A DNA stretch of 64,000 bases, from the NCBI GenBank assembly GCA_964496435.1, contig CAZBZP010000016.1, positions 21,674 to 85,673 on the forward strand, written 5' to 3'. Under the pieces are notes generated by a model. It was not told the DNA's origin and searched no databases. It saw only the letters and a list, made by a program, of their open reading frames with translations. The stretch comes from Berkiella sp964496435 (GTDB lineage Bacteria; Pseudomonadota; Gammaproteobacteria; Berkiellales; Berkiellaceae). Every line of letters begins with the position of its first letter. The stretch's first letter is position 1. Shown here one piece after another: positions 26,039 to 37,600 of this stretch. The position numbers and the translations under genes are program-made.

Positions 26039-26068
26039 CAGAAGGCTCGCATAATACTAAGCCCTCTG
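26039..26068 (-). terminator. Possible terminator after the 808-aa gene
   Basis: An inverted repeat of nine bases (eight paired) with a 12-base loop, starting 5 bases beyond the stop of the minus-strand gene. The following sequence is not strongly T-rich, so termination is uncertain. Confidence 0.35.
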
Positions 26069-26072
26069 TTGG

Positions 26073-28499
26073 CTAATGTCTGGCTGTGGTGGTGGAGGTA
26101 GACTTTGAGGTATCTACTTTTGGTGCTGTAGGCGTACCCTTCTCGCCTGGTTTTTGTGCCTTTTGTGCCTTCTGTGCCTCTATCACTTCCTGCTTAATAT
26201 TAACCTTATCATTAGCATGAGGGGCTTTTGCACCAAAAGTAGCTGTTGAGGAAGGGCCTAAATCATCATTGCTAACGCCTTGCAACGCTTCATTTTCCTG
26301 CAACAAGCTTCCAATTTCTTGTTCAAGTTTTGGGATTTCCAAGATAATAGCATCGAATTGTGCATCCAAACTGACATGAGTGCCAAGGGTTGATGTGCTT
26401 TGCGTTGTGCTAGGTGAAACATTCGCACCTGAGTCGTTTGAGCTTTGAACCTGTGGCCTTGGTGGATCTATTGTAAGTCCAGAGCTTGTTAGCGTTGATT
26501 GTTGCGGAGGTTGTAAAGGTGGGCTTACAGAATCTGTTTGCGAAACCAAGGGCGCTGGATTTGCATCTGTTTGTTGAACCAAGGGCGCAGGATTTGAATC
26601 TGTTTGCTGCACTAAGGGCGCAGGATTTGCATCTGTTTGCTGCACCAAGGGCGCAGGATTTGCATCTGTTTGCGAAACCAAGGGTGCAGGATCAGAATCG
26701 GTATGCTGCGCTAAAGGCGTGGTGTTTTGCGTATTATCATTAGTTTGTAAGGGCGTTTGTACCTCTTGAGGTTGCGGTGGATGCTGCACCTCAAGCACAG
26801 TATCAACCGTTGAGGTTGTGGGCACGGGCGTATCTACCGTTGAGCTTAGCTGTGGTTCTTGGGGGGCTGTGTTCCCCAAATCAACCCCAGAATCTTTGTT
26901 TAGAATTTTAGCCTCTTTAGCTTCTTGATCTGTATTTTTGAGCTCTTTATCACGCACTTTTTGTAATTCTTTATCTGCTTCATCTATACGTGCCTGTGCT
27001 TGGTTGACGAGTTTATCAGCATTATCTTTCTCTTTATTTGCTGCTTTTAGATTTGCTTCTAAGCCTTCTTTTTGTTGTTCCAATTTTTGCAATTGCTCTT
27101 TTTTGGTATCATCCAAAGGACCCGATGCTTTTAATTGGTTTATTGCTTCTTGATTTTTTGTCATCTCATCCTTTATAAAATCAATTCTATTACCTATATC
27201 CTTTTGATAAGCCTGCCCAATCGTCAAATCTTCCTGGGCAGCTGCTTTCTTTTGCAGGGCTGCATCCTCATTAATTTGATTGCGTTCACCTTTAAATTCT
27301 CTTATCTTGGCCAGTCTCTTTTGATAAGCTTCTAGCCCCTCATCCATTTTGGCTAATTTTTCCTTCATCGCATCCAATTTCTTTTGATCAGCTTCATTAA
27401 GAGGTGCTTTCTTCTCCAAATCATCTATCTTTTGGGCTAAGTCATAACGTTTGTCAGCAAGCTTTTTCATATCCTTTAACATGGGTTTTTTATTATTCAA
27501 CGCCTTTTCTGCTGCATGCATGACAGCTTTATTAATACCTCTGCCTAATAATGCCAATAACATCATTAGCAACCAGGCTATCATGGCGCCAAGGAGCTCA
27601 GCACCATCATGGTAATCACCAATTTTAGGTGGGTTTTGTTCTATCCCCTTAATTCTCTCTTTATTCTTTGCTTGTGCTGCTTTAAGCTTTTGCACTTTTC
27701 CTTCAGGGGTATATTTATTAAGCGCTGCCTTTTTCTGCGCGTGCTTCTTTTCATTTTCTGTTTGTTTTGCAAGAAATTCTTTCATGCCGGGATCTTTTTC
27801 TGCAAGATCTTTCTTTAATGCAGCCGATTTTTCCCTAAGCGAATCACGAAGCGGGATTTTAGATTTTAATTCATTTTGTTTAGACTCTATGCCACCTTTT
27901 AAGCTCTCAACATTCTTCGTTTTTTGCTCAAGTCTTTGTTTAGACTTATCCATGATGTCTTTGTTGGCAGCAGTCGGTTCTTTATCATATTGTTTTTTTA
28001 AATTATTGAACAAGTTTTCTTCATTTGTATGCGCTCTTTTTGCTGCGTTAAGCTCTGCCTTTGCGCTTTTAATATCTTCTCTTAAACCTTGAGCTTCTTG
28101 ATAGAGTTTTTTTTGCTGTTCTTTAACATCTTTTAAATTATTAATTTGTGTTTTAATGGGATCTTCTGTTTCACTTGCCCTGGTTTGATAGTAAGCAATT
28201 TCAGTGTTGAGCTTTTTGATTACATGATCTTCATTCAGTGATTTGGCAACTTGATTTACAACCCGCTTAGTGGAATCTTCCACCATACGTTGCTGTTCAA
28301 CTGTCAATAAAGGTGCATCTTGTTCTTCACCTGTTGAGTTTGTTGTAGATGTTGTAGTGGGCGCCGTTGATGGATCAGGTGGTTCATTACTCTGTGTGAC
28401 GGGTAGCACTTGAACCCGCGGTTGGTTTGATGAAAACGGAGATTGTCTTGGCGCTTTTGGTTTGCCATCGTCATCTGGATTTTGTCCGCCCGTAGTCAT
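26073..28499 (-). CDS. Coiled-coil protein with the same large module as the 3047-aa neighbour (808 aa), candidate effector
   Basis: Ribosome site GGAGG before ATG. Residues 1-90 are Pro/Thr-rich and disordered. Residues about 92-541 are a long Lys/Glu/Gln coiled coil with a central hydrophobic pair (AELLGAMIAWLLMMLLALLG), then MLKDMKKLADKRYDLAQKID, and ending EAKEAKILNKDSGVDLG. The same order of elements occurs twice in full and once in part in the 3047-aa protein upstream. Residues about 593-656 hold an 11-residue tandem repeat (QTDANPAPLVQ). The polar C-terminus (SKSTSTTTARH) would suit a Dot/Icm signal. Probably a secreted, membrane-associating scaffold; no known domain recognised. Confidence 0.72.
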   Translation of the reverse strand: MTTGGQNPDDDGKPKAPRQSPFSSNQPRVQVLPVTQSNEPPDPSTAPTTTSTTNSTGEEQDAPLLTVEQQRMVEDSTKRVVNQVAKSLNEDHVIKKLNTEIAYYQTRASETEDPIKTQINNLKDVKEQQKKLYQEAQGLREDIKSAKAELNAAKRAHTNEENLFNNLKKQYDKEPTAANKDIMDKSKQRLEQKTKNVESLKGGIESKQNELKSKIPLRDSLREKSAALKKDLAEKDPGMKEFLAKQTENEKKHAQKKAALNKYTPEGKVQKLKAAQAKNKERIKGIEQNPPKIGDYHDGAELLGAMIAWLLMMLLALLGRGINKAVMHAAEKALNNKKPMLKDMKKLADKRYDLAQKIDDLEKKAPLNEADQKKLDAMKEKLAKMDEGLEAYQKRLAKIREFKGERNQINEDAALQKKAAAQEDLTIGQAYQKDIGNRIDFIKDEMTKNQEAINQLKASGPLDDTKKEQLQKLEQQKEGLEANLKAANKEKDNADKLVNQAQARIDEADKELQKVRDKELKNTDQEAKEAKILNKDSGVDLGNTAPQEPQLSSTVDTPVPTTSTVDTVLEVQHPPQPQEVQTPLQTNDNTQNTTPLAQHTDSDPAPLVSQTDANPAPLVQQTDANPAPLVQQTDSNPAPLVQQTDANPAPLVSQTDSVSPPLQPPQQSTLTSSGLTIDPPRPQVQSSNDSGANVSPSTTQSTSTLGTHVSLDAQFDAIILEIPKLEQEIGSLLQENEALQGVSNDDLGPSSTATFGAKAPHANDKVNIKQEVIEAQKAQKAQKPGEKGTPTAPKVDTSKSTSTTTARH
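26531..26720 (-). repeat. 33-base tandem repeat (about six units)
   Basis: In-frame 33-base units coding for an 11-residue QTD(A/S)NPAPLV(Q/S) repeat. The central four units are near-identical and the ends diverge. Likely length-variable between strains. Confidence 0.8.
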
Positions 28500-28622
28500 C
28501 TTTATCCTCCGGTTTAGGATTGAAATACTTAAGTGTATTTACACATAAGTATTGTGTCTTAAAACAGCTTTATTGATTAGACTTTGATGCGAGCAAAAAG
28601 TTGCACCTAATTGAAGCTCGGT

Positions 28623-31600
28623 TCAAGAGCTTTTACCCATACGCATGCTGTTCGACATCGTAGAAGAAGTGTCGTTATCATTACTTTGAGATGGAGTATC
28701 AGGGGATGCGTCATTTGATGCAGAAGACTTAGGACTTGCTAAGGTGTCTAAAGAAGGACCTGAAGAAGAGGCGGTATTAAATGAAGTCGTCATGCTTGGG
28801 CCGGAACCTGCATCAAGTGCAGCTGAAGCGGTTTCATCATTAGAGCTACCTGAAAAACCAGCAACTTCAGTGCCAGCAGTTGAGGATATTGAGTCCTGAC
28901 CAGCAGAGAGATTAGAAGTGGCATTATCTAGCCTTCCATACAAGCTATCTAAATCCGCACCTTGTGTATCACTGCTTACAGAAGAAGATGATGAGGGCGA
29001 TGGTCCATCTTGACCGGAAGTTAAGGAAGGAGAGGACTCATCATTTGAACTTTGATCTTTTGGCTGATCATCCGATCTTGTAGAAGGTTCATCATGTTCT
29101 TGTTCTACAGTTTCATTATCTGGTGTTGTATCTTTCTTATCTGCTTTATCAGCATCAACTGCATCATCTATTTGTTGTCTTTCTCTTTCTGAGTCAGCTT
29201 CTAGCTCAGATGATTGTTCATCTTTTTTAGCGCCTTCAACTTCTCTTGAATGTTTAACTTGATCTTTATTTTCTTCTTTTGCAGCCTCTTTTTGCGCTTC
29301 TTCTACGACAGCTTCTTCTTGTTCGACCTCCGTTTCTTTTCTCATTTTTGCATTATTGGCCTGATCATTTTTATCAGCATCTGTTTTGGGCGTACCATCA
29401 TCAGGACCAGGGCCACTACTATCGGTTGGATTATTGTTTGCTTGGTTCGTTTGCGCTTTTTGTGCTTCTTCAGCTTCAGCATCTTTTTTGGCTTTTGCTT
29501 CTGCTTCAGCTTTTTCCTGCGCCTCTAAATTCGCTTTAGCTTCAGCTTCAGCCTTTTCTTTAGCTTCTGATTCGGCTTTAGCTTTGGCTTGTGCTTCTGC
29601 TTCTGCTTTTGCTTTCGCTTCGGCTTCTTGCGCTTCTTTGGCTTTATTAGCCTCATCATCTGGTGTAGGTTGTGGCGAACCTACTTCAGCAACTTGCGCT
29701 TTTTCTTGTTTTTGTCTTTCTTCTGCTTCGGCCTTGGCTTTAGCTTCGGCTTCTTGCTTGGCTTTAGCTTCGGCTTCTTGCTTGGCTTTAGCTTCGGCTT
29801 CTTGCTTGGCTTTAGCTTCGGCTTCTTGTTTGGCTTTAGCTTCTGCTTCTTGCTTGGCTTTGGCTTCTGCTTCTTGCTTGGCTTTGGCTTCAGCCTCTGC
29901 CTTTGCCTTGGCATCATCTTCAGGTTTAGGTCCCTCAGGTTTTACTTTATCCTGATCCTTTGTTTTATCATCCAGATTAACACCGCTGTCTTTATTTCCG
30001 ACTTTGGCTTCTTTTTCTTGTTGCTTAGCAAGGGCTTCTTCTCTTTTTTGAACATCTTGAAGCGATTTTTCAGCTTCCTTGTTGCGCTTTTCCGCATCTT
30101 TTACAAGCTTATCAGCCTTATCTTTTTCTTCATTAACCTGTTTAAGCTCAGTCTTAATTTCAGCCTGTCTTTTCTCTAGATCTTTAATCGTTTTATCATT
30201 TTCAGGGCTAGGGGATTGTTTTAAATTGTTTTGTAGTTTCTTGTTGCTTTCTAGCTCTGCATCCAATCCTTGTTTTTTTATTTCTAGTTTTTTCTGTGTA
30301 TCTTTTCCTTGTTTAAGATCGGATTGCGCCGCTTCTTGCTTTTGGGTTGCAACTTGCTTATCTGAGTCAATTTTTGCTTTTGATTCAGCGCCTATTTTAG
30401 CTAATTGTTCCCTATGCGCTTCCAAGCCATGTTCTGCTCTTTCTAATCTATATTTCATTTTATCAAGTTTTTGTTGATCTTTTTCGCTGAGCGGCTTTGG
30501 ATGTTTGCTTTCGAACTTGTCAATTTTACGTTGATGTTTATCGCGTTTATCAGCGACTTTTTTCATGTCCTTTAACATGTCAGAATGGCTGTCTAAACGA
30601 CTTTCGGCCTTTTTGACATTGTTATCATTAAGTTTCATACCAATTTCAGCTAACAGTTTTTTCAACAACCAAGCTAGCATGGCTCCGAGAAGTTCCGCAG
30701 AATCTTCAAAGTCACCGATTTGAGGAACTTCATCTGATAATTTAGCAGCAGCTTTTTTACCACCTGCAGCTTTTCCTTTTGCTTTGTCCACTTTACCTTG
30801 TGGTGTGTGTTTATTCATTTTCGTTTTATTTGCTACGTGCTCCTTATCTTTTTTCATTTCACTTTTTTGAAATTTCTTCATATCAGGATCTTTTGCTGCC
30901 AAAGCTTTTGTTTGAACAGCAGATTGTTGTCTTAGATCCCGCGCTTCTCCACGCTTAGCCTGCAATTCTTTTTCTTTAGGAGCATTCTTCGCTTTAGCAT
31001 CTGTTACAGCTTTAGTTTTTGCATCTAATCTTTGTTGTGAGGCAGCCATTTGCTGTTGAACAACTGGCGAGCTTTGATCCATTTTTTGAAGTCGTTTAAA
31101 ATTCTTTTCTTCATCTTGTTGAATTCGTTGTGCTTTGGCGACTTCAGCCCTGCCTTTTTTCACTTCATCATTTAATGGTTTATATTCTTGTAATAGTTTC
31201 TTTTGTTGTTCCTTAACATTTTTCAAATCTTCATATTGTTTTGCCAAAGGATCTTTAGCAGTCTTTGCTTTCTCATCGTAGAATTTAATTTGCCTATCAA
31301 GTTTTTGATGCTTATAGTCATCATCCATACTACGTGCAATCTTGGCCATGGATCTTTTGACCGCTTGATTTACCGCTTGGTTACCGCCCATCTCACTTGC
31401 ATGTTTTCTTGCTATTTTTTGTTCTTTTTGCAAGAATTTTTTCATTTCGGGATCTTTAGCGGCAATTTCCTTGTTGAGACCAGCGGCTTGTTTTCTTAAT
31501 TCACCAGCCACAGCTCGTTTTTCTTTTAATTGATTTTCTTTAGCTGATAACGGTTCCTTTATTGCCTGCGCTTCTTGTTTAAGTTGTGTCAATTTTTCTT

Positions 31601-34600
31601 GCGCTTTTGCTAATGCTTCCTTATTAGACTGGCTTTGATTCGTATTTGCTTTGCCTTCAAGCTCCCTCACTTTGGCATCTTGTTTATTAACTTTTTGCTC
31701 AGCTTTTGCTAATTTTTGTCTTTCAGCTTCTATTTCTTTTCTTAAAGGTGGTACTTCTTTTAGTAAAGCTTTTTGCTGTTCCTTAACTGATTTTAACTCA
31801 GCATATTTTTCCTTCATTTCAGGATTTGCTTCCATTCTTTTATCGTAGAATTTAAGCTCTCTATCTACTTTCTTCTCTCTAAATTCAACAGATGATTTGT
31901 AAACTTTTTTGTTTAAATTCTTTGGCTGCTGTGCTGTCGCACCTTGTGGTTGAGGCGTTTGTACCCCTTGTTGAGAGGGTTGTGATGGCGCACTCTGCAT
32001 TTGTGGGCTAGGAGGTTTTTGGCTTTCTTTTAAGCTCTTGTTTTTATCGAACTCTTCTTTGAGTTTTGGATATTTATTTCCTAATTCTGTTTGAATTTGA
32101 TTTGAACGCTCGATTGATTGATTTAACGAATTTTTATGTCCCTCTAATTTCCCTTGTTGAACTGTTATATCCATATTTTTATCAAAAATGTTTTGCCTTA
32201 GTTGAACTTGACGCGCTTCTAAAGAACCAACCCTTTGGTTAAGCTTATGAATATCATCATGTGCACGCTTATCTATAGCTTCGACACGTTTAATATCAGA
32301 CTTTATTCTAGATTTTTCATTTTCTAGAGAACTTATTTTTTCATTAAGTCCTTTTATTTTAGCTTTTTGCTCTTTTGTGGCATTTTCTTTTGGTAACTTT
32401 TGGAGCTCACCTTTAAATTTTTCTAGGTCTTGATCTATGACCTTTATTTTTCCTTCGTTTATAACTTTTAACGTGTGGCAATCACTCACTGATTTATTTA
32501 AGCTTTCTCTTTCTTCTGAGCATTTAGAAAGCTCTTTATCGACTTTGCTTAGTTCTGCCTTATCTCCTTTAAGATCTTTTTCGAGCTCGTTTAATTTTGC
32601 AGTACTCTTTACGATATTCTCATTATGTTCTTTCTGGTTATCAAGTTCTTTTGAGAGTTCATCTAATTTATTTCTATCCCCAATAAGGGCATTTTCTTCC
32701 ATCGCATTAGCTGCAATCTTTTCATTATTTTCCCTAATTTGATCATTTACTTCACTTAGCTCATTTTCTTTATGATTTATTTGGCTCCTTAAGGAAGTTG
32801 CTTCTTTATCTAATTTAATTGAACTTTCTTTTAAGTTTTCAGATTCTTCAACTAAAGTGCTTTTCTCTGATTTTAAAGTATCTAATTTACCTTTTTCTGA
32901 TTGAAGCGTATCATTTGAACGTTGAAACTCCCCTTTTGCAAGATCACGTTCTTTCTTAGATTCATCTATTTTTCCTTGTAATTCGGCAACTTTCTTATTA
33001 TTTTTTTCAACAGCGTCCCTATAGTCTGCTTTTTCTTCATCAGTGGCATTTAAAGCCGGCTTTGGAATTTTATTACCATCTTCAATCAGTTTAGCTTGTT
33101 GTTCTTTAAGTGAATTATATTTATTATCTTTTTCCTTGAAGTTATTCTCTTTTTCTAGACATGTCTTTTGTGCTTTTTCTACAACATTATTTTGATCTGA
33201 TATTTTTGAATCCAGATGAGTTATCTGATTGTCTACAATATTACGTTGTCTATCGAGTTCAACTTTGTTAGATACTTTTTCATCATGCTGGCTTTTAAGA
33301 TCCTTAATTTCACCATCTAATCTAGCTTGCTGTGTATTTAATGACTCCGCTTTTTGTTGCAATTGTACTTTTTCAGCTTGAACTTGCTCGATCTTAGCAT
33401 TCAATTCATTTCGTTGATTATCTATAGATTCCCTAAGAATGGTGTCACTCTTGACTTCGGGATGCGAGGAGGACTCTTGCGCTAATTTCTCTTTATGTGC
33501 TTCATTAATCTTCTCCATCGCTTGTTGACGCTGAGCTTCTTGTTCTTGCATTGTTTGAGCAGCAGCTCTTTCTTGTTCTTCTTTTTTGGCTTGATCTTCT
33601 TTTTTCCCTTCATGTTTTTGCTGTTCTACTTTGACTTGTTCTACATGAGTATTAATTTCTTCTTGTAATTTTTCTAATTCTTTTCGTTTAGCGCCCACAT
33701 AATTTTTAATGGCTGCGTTACGATCTTCTTGTTCCTTTAAAGCGTTGGTTTTTTTGCTGTCATCAACACCGCGCGCCAACTCAGTTTGACTTAAATATTC
33801 ATTGCTAAATTTGCTAATTTCCTCTTTGAGCTCTGTTACTTTAGTATTCAGTGCATCAGCATTCGGCCCTTCAACTTTTGGAAGCGCATTTACATCCTTT
33901 GTAAGATCAGATAAGGATTTTTCTGCTGGCTCAGGTGATGAGGTACCACTAGCTTGAGGTTGTGTCGATGTGCCACCTTGAGTTTGCGGGCCAGTGCTAC
34001 TTTGGGGTTGAGGCTGAGGAGGTTGATTGACCTGCAAGATTGTATCTTGGCCTGAAGCTGTACTTGTGCCCGTAGATGTTGTCGTTGCGCTTTGAGTCCC
34101 CGTTGGGGTTGTTTGTGCCTTTACATCTGGTTTTGTAGACGTTGCATCATCAAGCGTAATGCCAGCATTTTTGCCTTTCATTGCAATTTTGGCTTCTTTT
34201 GCTTCTTGCTTAGCATTCTTATCAACTTTATCTTGTGCTTTATCTACTTCCTTTTGAGCCGAATCAATACGCGCTTGGATAGTCTTTACTACTTTATCTG
34301 CACCTTCTTTTTCTTTAAGGACTTCTTTTAGCTTGTCTTTAAGTTCACCCTTTTCTTTTTCAAGTTTTTGTAACTGATCTTTTTTAGTCGCATCCATAGG
34401 CCCAGATGCTTTCAAAGCATCTATGGCTTGTTGATTTTTATCAATTTTCTCTTGCATGGTTTTTGCGCCATTTGCAAGAGAAGCTTGATAGGGTTGGGCT
34501 AACCTTAAATCTTCCTTCGCTGATGCCAGCTTCTTTTCAGCTGCCCCTTTATTGATTTCATTTCTTTCGCCCTTAACCTCACCTATTTTTTTAAGCCTGT

Positions 34601-37600
34601 TTTGATATGCTTCAATTCCTTTATCCATCTCAGCCAATTTAGCTTTCTTTTCATCTAGCTTTCTCTGAGCTTTTTCACTTCTAGGTTCAGGGTGTTTTGC
34701 TTCATACTTTTGGATTTTTTTATCTAATTTATAGCGTTTATCTGCAACTTTTTTCATGCCTTTCAACATAGGCGTTTTATTATTAAGTTGCTTTTCGGCT
34801 TTATTTATCATTGCTTTATTAATTTTATTACCTAACATAGCAAGTAGCATTAATAGCAACCAGGCTATCATCGCACCGAGGAGTTCAGCGCTATCTTGAT
34901 AATCTTTAATGGAAGGTATATTGTCTTTTAGTTTATCTTTGTTCTTCTTGCCGGCTGCAGCGTTCTTTTTCTTCGCAGCCAATTTACCTTCAGGTGAATA
35001 TTTGCTTACTGCTTTCAAATTAGCGGCATGTTCCTTCTCTTTTTTACCTTCTTTTTGCTGGAATTCTTTCATTTGTGGATCAAGTTTTGCAACCTCATCC
35101 TTTAGCGCTTTACCTTCTTTATTCAGCGCAGCGCCTTGGAGTTCTTTGCCTTTCAACTTGCTTTCATTTTCTTTTGCTGATTTTCTTAGCTCTTCTCTTG
35201 CTTGTTCAAATTTTCCTAATTTTTCTTTAGCTTGTTCTAATTGTGCTTTATTGGTAGGGCTTTGGTCTTTATCAAATTTACTTTGCAAATCTTTAACGAC
35301 TTTTTCTTGATTTGATACGCCTCTATCTGCGATAGCCAATTTCTTTTTATCTTGCTTGCATTCCTTTTGTAAGGAATCAATTTCAGCACGCATTGCCTTT
35401 TGATCTATGGCATTCTGTTTTAATTTTTCGTATTTACCTTTTAATACGGGATCTGTTTGGTCCTTAATTTGTTCATTATAAAATGAAATCTCCCTATCTA
35501 ATTGCTGATTTTTAAAATCTTTATCTTGAGCTTGAGCCACTCTGTCCATTTGATTTCTAACAACATTTTCCAAAGCCTTATCTTCATCGGTCAATGTTTC
35601 AGTTGATGTTTGCGTTGATGATTGCTCAAGTACTGGCGTTGTTTGTGTTGCTATTACATCATCAGGTTTAACATTTGATGGTTCTGTTGCATTCAAGGAT
35701 GTGTCTTGAGAGGTAGCTTCTTTTGCTTTAAGCTTTTCTCTTGTCGTTTCATTTTGAGTTCTTAGTTCTTCTAGTTTTCCTTCGAGTGTTTTGACATCCT
35801 TATCCATTTGCTCTTTTTTGTCTTTATCAGGTTCATTATTTGCTAAGTCCTTTTGTTTAGCAATTTGTGCTTCTAATTCTACTTCTTTTGCTTTACCTTG
35901 AACTAATTGGCTTTCTAAATTTTGTGGTGAATCAGCGAGCTTTTGAACGAACTCAGCACCTAATTGCCTCATCTGTTCTGGCGTTGGAACGCTAGTATCC
36001 TCATGGCTTGGGGTGTCACCCCATTCGTCCACTTCTACCTCTGGTTTTGTTTGCGGCAACGGTGTTGGTTGAGGTTTAACATCAGTATCTTGCTGTTTTA
36101 CCTCGTCATCTTTTGCCTTTACCTGCGCGTCTTTTGCTTTTGCTTTTGTTTTCTCTTGTAGTTCTTGATGTAGTTCAGGTGGCAAAACCGGTATTAAGGG
36201 AGACGTCTTTTGATAAACCTTCTTTTCTTTTTCAGTTTTAACAACCGTTTTTCCATCTTTATCGGTTGTAACATTGATAGACTCACCCTCTTTAGTACTA
36301 ATCCATTGACCATTAACAAACACTCCGGGGCCAGAAAATTTCTTGCCTCCGATGGTGACGCCGTCATTCATGACGCCAATATTATTATTTCCCGGATTCT
36401 GAGGTGAGGGCATAGATTGTTGTTTTTGCTGCAGCTGTTGCTGTTGTTGTAACTGTTTATTTTGTTCCTGCATCTGCTTTTGCAACTGTTTTTGCTGTTC
36501 CTGCATCTGCTTTTGTTGTTCTTGCATCTGCTTTTGTAACTGCTTTTGCTGTTCCTGCATCTGCTTTTGTAACTGCTTTTGCTGTTCCTGCATCTGCTTT
36601 TGTTGTTCTTGCATCTGCTTTTGCAACTGATTTTGCTGTTCCTGATGTTGCTGCTGCTGTTCCGGTGTCATTGGGACGATTTTAGGACTTGCATTTTTGG
36701 CAGATTGTGGTGAAACTATTATTTTATCGGTATCAGTTGTAACGACAGTATTTCCTTTTTTATCTGTCGTAATAGAGACATTTTTACTTCCTTTGGTATC
36801 GATTTCTTTCCCATTAATGAGATAAACACCTTGTTTTTTACTCTGAAAAGTGGTGCTTTGACCGATGGTGACACCTTGGGGTGTTGTAGGCTCTTGGCCT
36901 GGCACAACGGAGGTTGGCGCCTGATTTTTGGCAACGTCCATCATCGCGCCCATGCCTTGAGTGAAGGTATTTAGTGTTGTGCCAAAAATCCCTTTCTTTT
37001 TTTCCTCACTTACCTTTGCTTTAGGTTTAGGCACATCATTAACCATTTTCATGCATTTTTGTACATCAGTACTCGCTTGCACAAATTTATTATCATCATA
37101 TGATTTATTTTTTACTCCTGCACTTGGGTGATCGCTTGTGATTCGGTTACCCGTCTCTTCAACACAACGTGCTGCATACCTAAGCAATTCATTTGTGCCA
37201 TGTTCACCAAGTTGTTCCCTTACAGGACTAAGTTCTTTTTCTAGACGTTCTTCGCTAACACATCTTACCAAATCGAGATTGTGGCAGGTTTTCATAACAA
37301 TCGAGAGGGGATCTTTACTATCCGGATTGGCATATGTTTTTAGCGCATTAGCATATTTTTCAACTTCATCTTTAGTAAAAATACCTGGATTTTTATCACA
37401 ATAATCTCTAAAAGCCTTTGCATGATTTTCCTGATATTTTTTATATGCAGCCGGATCATCCATATAACCTGAATCGCTTTCTCTTCCTGCCACACGAAAC
37501 ATAAGTGCTATTTGGATTTTTTCTACATCTTTTTCGCTGAATTGAAATTGATCTTTGTCCTTAGCATTGTTAGAAAGATGTTCAATGACAGTTGGCGCAT

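Noticed and set aside
26531..26720. Regular 33-base repeats considered as a CRISPR array
   Set aside because: Units are contiguous, in frame and without spacers; they code an 11-residue repeat. No cas genes in the window.
29386..29955. Long plus-strand open frames opposite the giant gene's repeats
   Set aside because: They mirror the AEAKAKQE repeat, have low-complexity Cys/Ala/Ser or Phe/Leu composition, and lack ribosome sites. The minus frame is continuous for 3047 codons with a good start.
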